Shown piece after piece: positions 61,331 to 64,000 of a stretch of 64,000 nt of DNA. Numbering within the stretch: position 1 is the first letter of the stretch; each line of letters opens with the position of its first letter. The stretch is from Bacillota bacterium (GTDB lineage Bacteria; Bacillota; Clostridia; Lachnospirales; Lachnospiraceae): NCBI GenBank assembly GCA_023441965.1, contig JAEZNB010000058.1:44626-108625 (forward strand). Reading direction: 5' to 3'. The position numbers and the translations under genes are program-made. A model generated the notes under the pieces. That model searched no databases, had not been told where the DNA came from, and saw only the letters and a program-made list of their open reading frames with translations.

Positions 61331-62575
61331 CTACCACCGAATCTGATTGTTGCAGACCACCTTTTGGTTCCCTTGCTCAACGAATCCAATCTCATAGCAA
61401 TCGAAATATTTACCCATTTGACCAATTACTTTTTGCTTTTCCTCCTGTGCAACGACAAGCACCAAGCCCACACCGCAATTAAAAGTAGCACGCATCTCCG
61501 GATCGGAGATGTTCCCGGCCGCTTTTATCAGGCGGAAGATATCAAGGGTCCGTATCCGGCTGCAGTCTATAACGGCAGACAAATCCGATGGAATAATTCT
61601 GCATAGATTATCTGCTATACCGCCACCGGTGATATGAGCCATTCCATGAACACCCTGCATTTTTATCAATTCTTTGATCGCCGGATAATAGGCAGTATGC
61701 GGTCTCATGATCTGCTCTATAAATGTCTCCTGTCCAATCCGTTCAAGCTTAATCTGCGGCTTCTTCTCCATAATCATACGAACGAGAGAAAAGCCATTGG
61801 TGTGTAATCCATTGGAGGCAACAGCCAATACGGAATCACCCTCCTGAATGGCAGACCCGTCAATGATCAACTCCCGATCCACAATTCCGGCAACGCTAGC
61901 ACTTAGTATATAGGTTCTGCTTTCCAGAACCTGCGGCTGAACCGATGTTTCTCCTCCAACCAGAGAACATTCATTGTTATGACAGGCTTCAGCAATTCCC
62001 TTAATAAATGCATGTATCGTGTCTTTATCTGCATATCCGCATACAATTGTATCAAGCACAGCCAACGGTCTGGCTCCCATGACTGCTATATCATTAATCA
62101 AATGATTGATCATATCATGGCAGATCGATTCGGTATATCCATACTCCATAGCCAGTTTCTGCTTGGATCCCGGCTCTTCTGATTTTAAAACCAAGACCGG
62201 ATTTTTTATCTCCGGAAACGATATATCATATAAGGAGGCAAAGGGTCCTACCCCATTCAGTATTCTTTTGTCTTCCGACTTCAGATACTTCTTCATATCC
62301 TCTTTGATCGAATCCGTATAGGAGGTATCCACTCCTGCTTTTCTATAGGATAAGGAATCCGATTTCTCATTTCCGTCTAGGATCTCATCAACAGAGACTT
62401 CCAATACACCGGCCAGCTCATAAAGAAGCTCTACATTGGGATACGCAGAGCCGGTTTCCCATTTTGATACTGCCTGAAAGGATACATTCAGCTGATCTGC
62501 AAGCTGCTGCTGTGTTAATCCTTTCTCTCTTCGCTTCAAGGTTATGAATTTGCTGATTTTTATACTATCAAGCAT
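61331..62575 (-). CDS. fusion: XRE helix-turn-helix plus PurM-like domain
   Basis: 414 residues from the ATG at 62575, chosen for GGGGGAGG upstream; 30 more codons are open. Residues 1-70 are an XRE-type DNA-binding domain (LKRREKGLTQQQLADQLNVS; FQAVSKWETGSAYPNVELL). From about residue 80 an AIR synthetase-like chain follows: RKAGVDTSYTDSIKEDMK, LINDIAVMGARPLAVLDTI, CSLVGGETSVQP, VASNGLHTNGFSLVRMIM, and AHITGGGIADNLCRIIP. The family's ATP-binding DGVGTK is here EEPGSK (about 134-139), so catalysis may be altered. It could be a nucleotide-sensing repressor or a moonlighting enzyme. purC follows 64 bases downstream. Confidence 0.88.
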   Translation of the reverse strand: MLDSIKISKFITLKRREKGLTQQQLADQLNVSFQAVSKWETGSAYPNVELLYELAGVLEVSVDEILDGNEKSDSLSYRKAGVDTSYTDSIKEDMKKYLKSEDKRILNGVGPFASLYDISFPEIKNPVLVLKSEEPGSKQKLAMEYGYTESICHDMINHLINDIAVMGARPLAVLDTIVCGYADKDTIHAFIKGIAEACHNNECSLVGGETSVQPQVLESRTYILSASVAGIVDRELIIDGSAIQEGDSVLAVASNGLHTNGFSLVRMIMEKKPQIKLERIGQETFIEQIMRPHTAYYPAIKELIKMQGVHGMAHITGGGIADNLCRIIPSDLSAVIDCSRIRTLDIFRLIKAAGNISDPEMRATFNCGVGLVLVVAQEEKQKVIGQMGKYFDCYEIGFVEQGNQKVVCNNQIRW

Positions 62576-62603
62576 AGCATTTCCTCCCCCTTTATTACTA
62601 TCA

Positions 62604-62632
62604 TCATACGGTATTCTCATTTTCATAGCAAT
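62604..62632 (-). promoter_or_regulatory. SigA-type promoter for XRE-PurM/purC
   Basis: Minus strand: TTGCTA, 17-base spacer, TATGAT, about 28 bases upstream of the ATG. Confidence 0.6.
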
Positions 62633-62653
62633 ATCAGAAATGTTGATTTTTGC

Positions 62654-62676
62654 AAAAAAATTCAACCGGCGGTTGA
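62654..62676 (-). terminator. short intrinsic terminator after the DUF2804 gene
   Basis: Minus strand: TCAACC-GCC-GGTTGA followed by ATTTTTTT; stem of six pairs. Confidence 0.55.
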
Positions 62677-62708
62677 GGAAAGCGGTAACAAACTCTTCTT
62701 AAACCTTG

Positions 62709-63710
62709 CTACCAATTATTGATTGCATGCTCAGCAAAGGAGATCAGCTTTTCAATCCTTAATTCTGTGCCATCATCCAGCACAGCTTTACCGGTAAATT
62801 CTCCAAACATCTGATGACAGCAGTTATTCACCCACAAGAGCTTCGTACGGGTCGTTCGATCATAGGTGGGTGTCAGAGTCAGATCCAATCTACCTTCTTT
62901 ATCATAGATACGCCAGGGCTTAATGTATTCAGAACCTAATTCAAAGGTTACCTCTCCCAGCTTATGAACCGTGTCTCCGTAGAAGAGAATATTTTCAGTG
63001 GCATGGCTTGTGTTACCAAAACCACAACCCAGATTAAAGCCAAATATCTTCTCCCCTATGTAGCCGGTGCCATTGCTCCAATACCACTCATTATGGAAGG
63101 GCCAGACTCCTCTGCCCCAGTCCAGAATACCGAAGGAGTCTTCCGGTGAGAATTCATACTCCCGGTCACCGTATTTCACTTTACCCTCTGCAAGCATGCA
63201 GTTTATCTTATGGTTATAATAAAATGCCTTGGGTGATTCATCAAAGGGGATATTGATGACCAGAGAATTCTCATTCTGCCTGGTGAGCAAAAGATCCGCC
63301 TCAAAATCCTCCCAACGAAAATATATCCTTCTAGTCTTCTGCTTCACTTCGATCCGCAGCTCACCGGCTTTCTTCCGATACACGATGACATGATCCTTCT
63401 CCGCATCCTCCGGCAGATGTAAGGAACCAAAGGGAAGGACCAGAAAGGTCCCTTTCTCAGCCAGCTTAATCCCTTTCGTAAAGTCGAAGAGCATAATTCC
63501 TACCTGCCCTGCATAGGAGGCATGGCCAATGGTAAATTGCAGGCACATATTCTTATCAGTCACCTGGTAGAAGTCCCATTCCTTAATCCGAAAGGCTGAT
63601 GCCTTAATGTCTTTTCTGCGATAGGTAAGAATGCTCTTCGTTGAATACCCGGGATTAGGTGAACCCTTCTCATCCAACACCGGACCCGCTTGTGTAAACT
63701 GCTTCTGCAT
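62709..63710 (-). CDS. DUF2804 family protein
   Basis: 333 residues, full length for DUF2804, a beta-rich family of unknown function that resembles the hydroxyneurosporene synthase/lipocalin-type fold. Features: RIKEWDFYQVTDKNMCLQFT, GHASYAGQVGIMLFD, FEADLLLTRQNENSLVINIP, CMLAEGKVKYGDREYEFSP, FGILDWGRGVWPFHNEWYW and FGFNLGCGFGNTSHATENIL. No signal peptide. It may bind or modify a lipid, but nothing in the neighbourhood confirms this. Start ATG with AGAGGAG seven bases upstream. It follows the small helix-turn-helix gene by 25 bases and probably shares its promoter. Confidence 0.85.
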   Translation of the reverse strand: MQKQFTQAGPVLDEKGSPNPGYSTKSILTYRRKDIKASAFRIKEWDFYQVTDKNMCLQFTIGHASYAGQVGIMLFDFTKGIKLAEKGTFLVLPFGSLHLPEDAEKDHVIVYRKKAGELRIEVKQKTRRIYFRWEDFEADLLLTRQNENSLVINIPFDESPKAFYYNHKINCMLAEGKVKYGDREYEFSPEDSFGILDWGRGVWPFHNEWYWSNGTGYIGEKIFGFNLGCGFGNTSHATENILFYGDTVHKLGEVTFELGSEYIKPWRIYDKEGRLDLTLTPTYDRTTRTKLLWVNNCCHQMFGEFTGKAVLDDGTELRIEKLISFAEHAINNW

Positions 63711-63735
63711 AAATCTACTCCTCTCTACTAATATG

Positions 63736-63864
63736 TTAATGTTTTGCTACCCTGAATATATCTAGGTGAAATACCACTCCTTCGATTCTTCCTTCACTAC
63801 TCAATATACTAACTCTTCTTTCACTTATCTTCCATCTGCTTGCTGTTTCCTTAACAGAATGCAT
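63736..63864 (-). CDS. truncated small helix-turn-helix protein
   Basis: 42 residues from the ATG at 63864; a TTG three codons earlier with AAGGAG seven bases upstream is an alternative start. The first 30 residues (MHSVKETASRWKISERRV, then SILSSEGRIEGVV) match the N-terminal winged helix of small MerR/excisionase-like DNA-binding proteins common in Clostridia, which usually continue with a wing and a tail to 60-80 residues. Here the wing is replaced by FHLDIFRVAKH and a stop, so it is truncated or frameshifted. It has a good promoter with a dyad and lies ahead of the DUF2804 gene; it may autoregulate. Confidence 0.65.
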   Translation of the reverse strand: MHSVKETASRWKISERRVSILSSEGRIEGVVFHLDIFRVAKH

Positions 63865-63894
63865 TCCAATCAACCTCTCACTCCTTCCACTTTT

Positions 63895-63924
63895 ATTATA
63901 CTATTGATACGGAATGATATCAAT
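63895..63924 (-). promoter_or_regulatory. SigA-type promoter with operator-like dyad
   Basis: Minus strand: TTGATA (63918-63923), 17-base spacer, TATAAT (63895-63900). The inverted repeat ATTGATA-N8-TATCAAT (63903-63924) covers the -35 and spacer. It drives the helix-turn-helix/DUF2804 pair. Confidence 0.75.
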
Positions 63925-63929
63925 ATGGC

Positions 63930-64000
63930 GTGACAAGGGGACGGCGTGACAAGGGGACGGAGATACTGTCACCTGGCGACACACCAGGTGACAGTATCTC
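63930..64000. mobile_element. palindromic element, copy C (compact, cut by the window edge)
   Basis: Two GTGACAAGGGGACGG units (63930-63944 and 63946-63960), then a perfect 17-base inverted repeat GAGATACTGTCACCTGG (63960-63976) with 63984-64000 around seven bases. It shares the outer repeat with the copies at 33355 and 35025 but lacks their long core. The right arm lies beyond the window. Confidence 0.75.

Overview
The window looks like a chromosome segment of an anaerobic, plant-polysaccharide-degrading member of the Clostridia, most likely a Lachnospiraceae relative. The evidence is indirect: strong AGGAGG-type ribosome binding sites, frequent TTG and GTG starts, consensus SigA-type promoters, LacI-linked hemicellulase genes, YesN-type AraC response regulators and a lone superoxide dismutase. 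No rRNA or tRNA gene, CRISPR array or recognisable transposase was found. Genus assignment is not possible from this sequence alone.

Layout. (1) 1-9041: the 3' part of a GH2 glycosidase gene; a three-gene operon (membrane methyltransferase-like protein, GH3-superfamily adenylating enzyme, 7TM-GAF-GGDEF-HD-GYP protein); a glucose/sorbosone-dehydrogenase-like protein; and galK. (2) 9228-29536: a leftward surface-glycan locus of about 20 kb. It runs from a Wzz/tyrosine-kinase fusion and an SpsE-SpsF fusion, past an internal terminator, into the initiating sugar transferase, glycosyltransferases, polymerase, flippase and the pseudaminic acid genes pseB-pseC-pseG-pseH-pseI. Several genes are unusual fusions; one joins two GT4 domains through a 24-bp-repeat linker rich in Cys, His and Lys. 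(3) 29823-32623: potassium uptake genes trkA-trkH. (4) 32750-35486: a twin-CxCC protein, then a D-2-hydroxyacid dehydrogenase gene bracketed by two directly oriented copies of a nested palindromic element of roughly 0.5 kb. A compact relative of that element ends the window at 64000.

(5) 35487-44048: hemicellulose and arabinan use (GH43, secreted CE1-type esterase, LacI regulator, carboxylesterase, GH127). (6) 44217-52048: signalling (chemoreceptor, GGDEF-EAL protein, and a histidine kinase/AraC response regulator pair). (7) 52361-58757: superoxide dismutase with a Fur-like site, Ku-LigD end joining, a LysA-like decarboxylase and a lipoprotein with a CRP-like palindrome in its promoter. (8) 58866-64000: an unknown protein behind a GntR-like operator, purC beside an XRE-PurM-like fusion, a DUF2804 protein, and a truncated 42-residue helix-turn-helix protein with its own promoter.

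How the parts fit. The glycan locus holds almost a full Wzx/Wzy-type assembly line decorated with a nonulosonic acid. The usual pseF slot is empty, and the cytidylyltransferase domain is instead fused to a second synthase-like domain at the head of the locus. The most unusual items are the palindromic element family, the domain fusions of the glycan locus, the GH3-like/methyltransferase/c-di-GMP operon and the XRE-PurM fusion.
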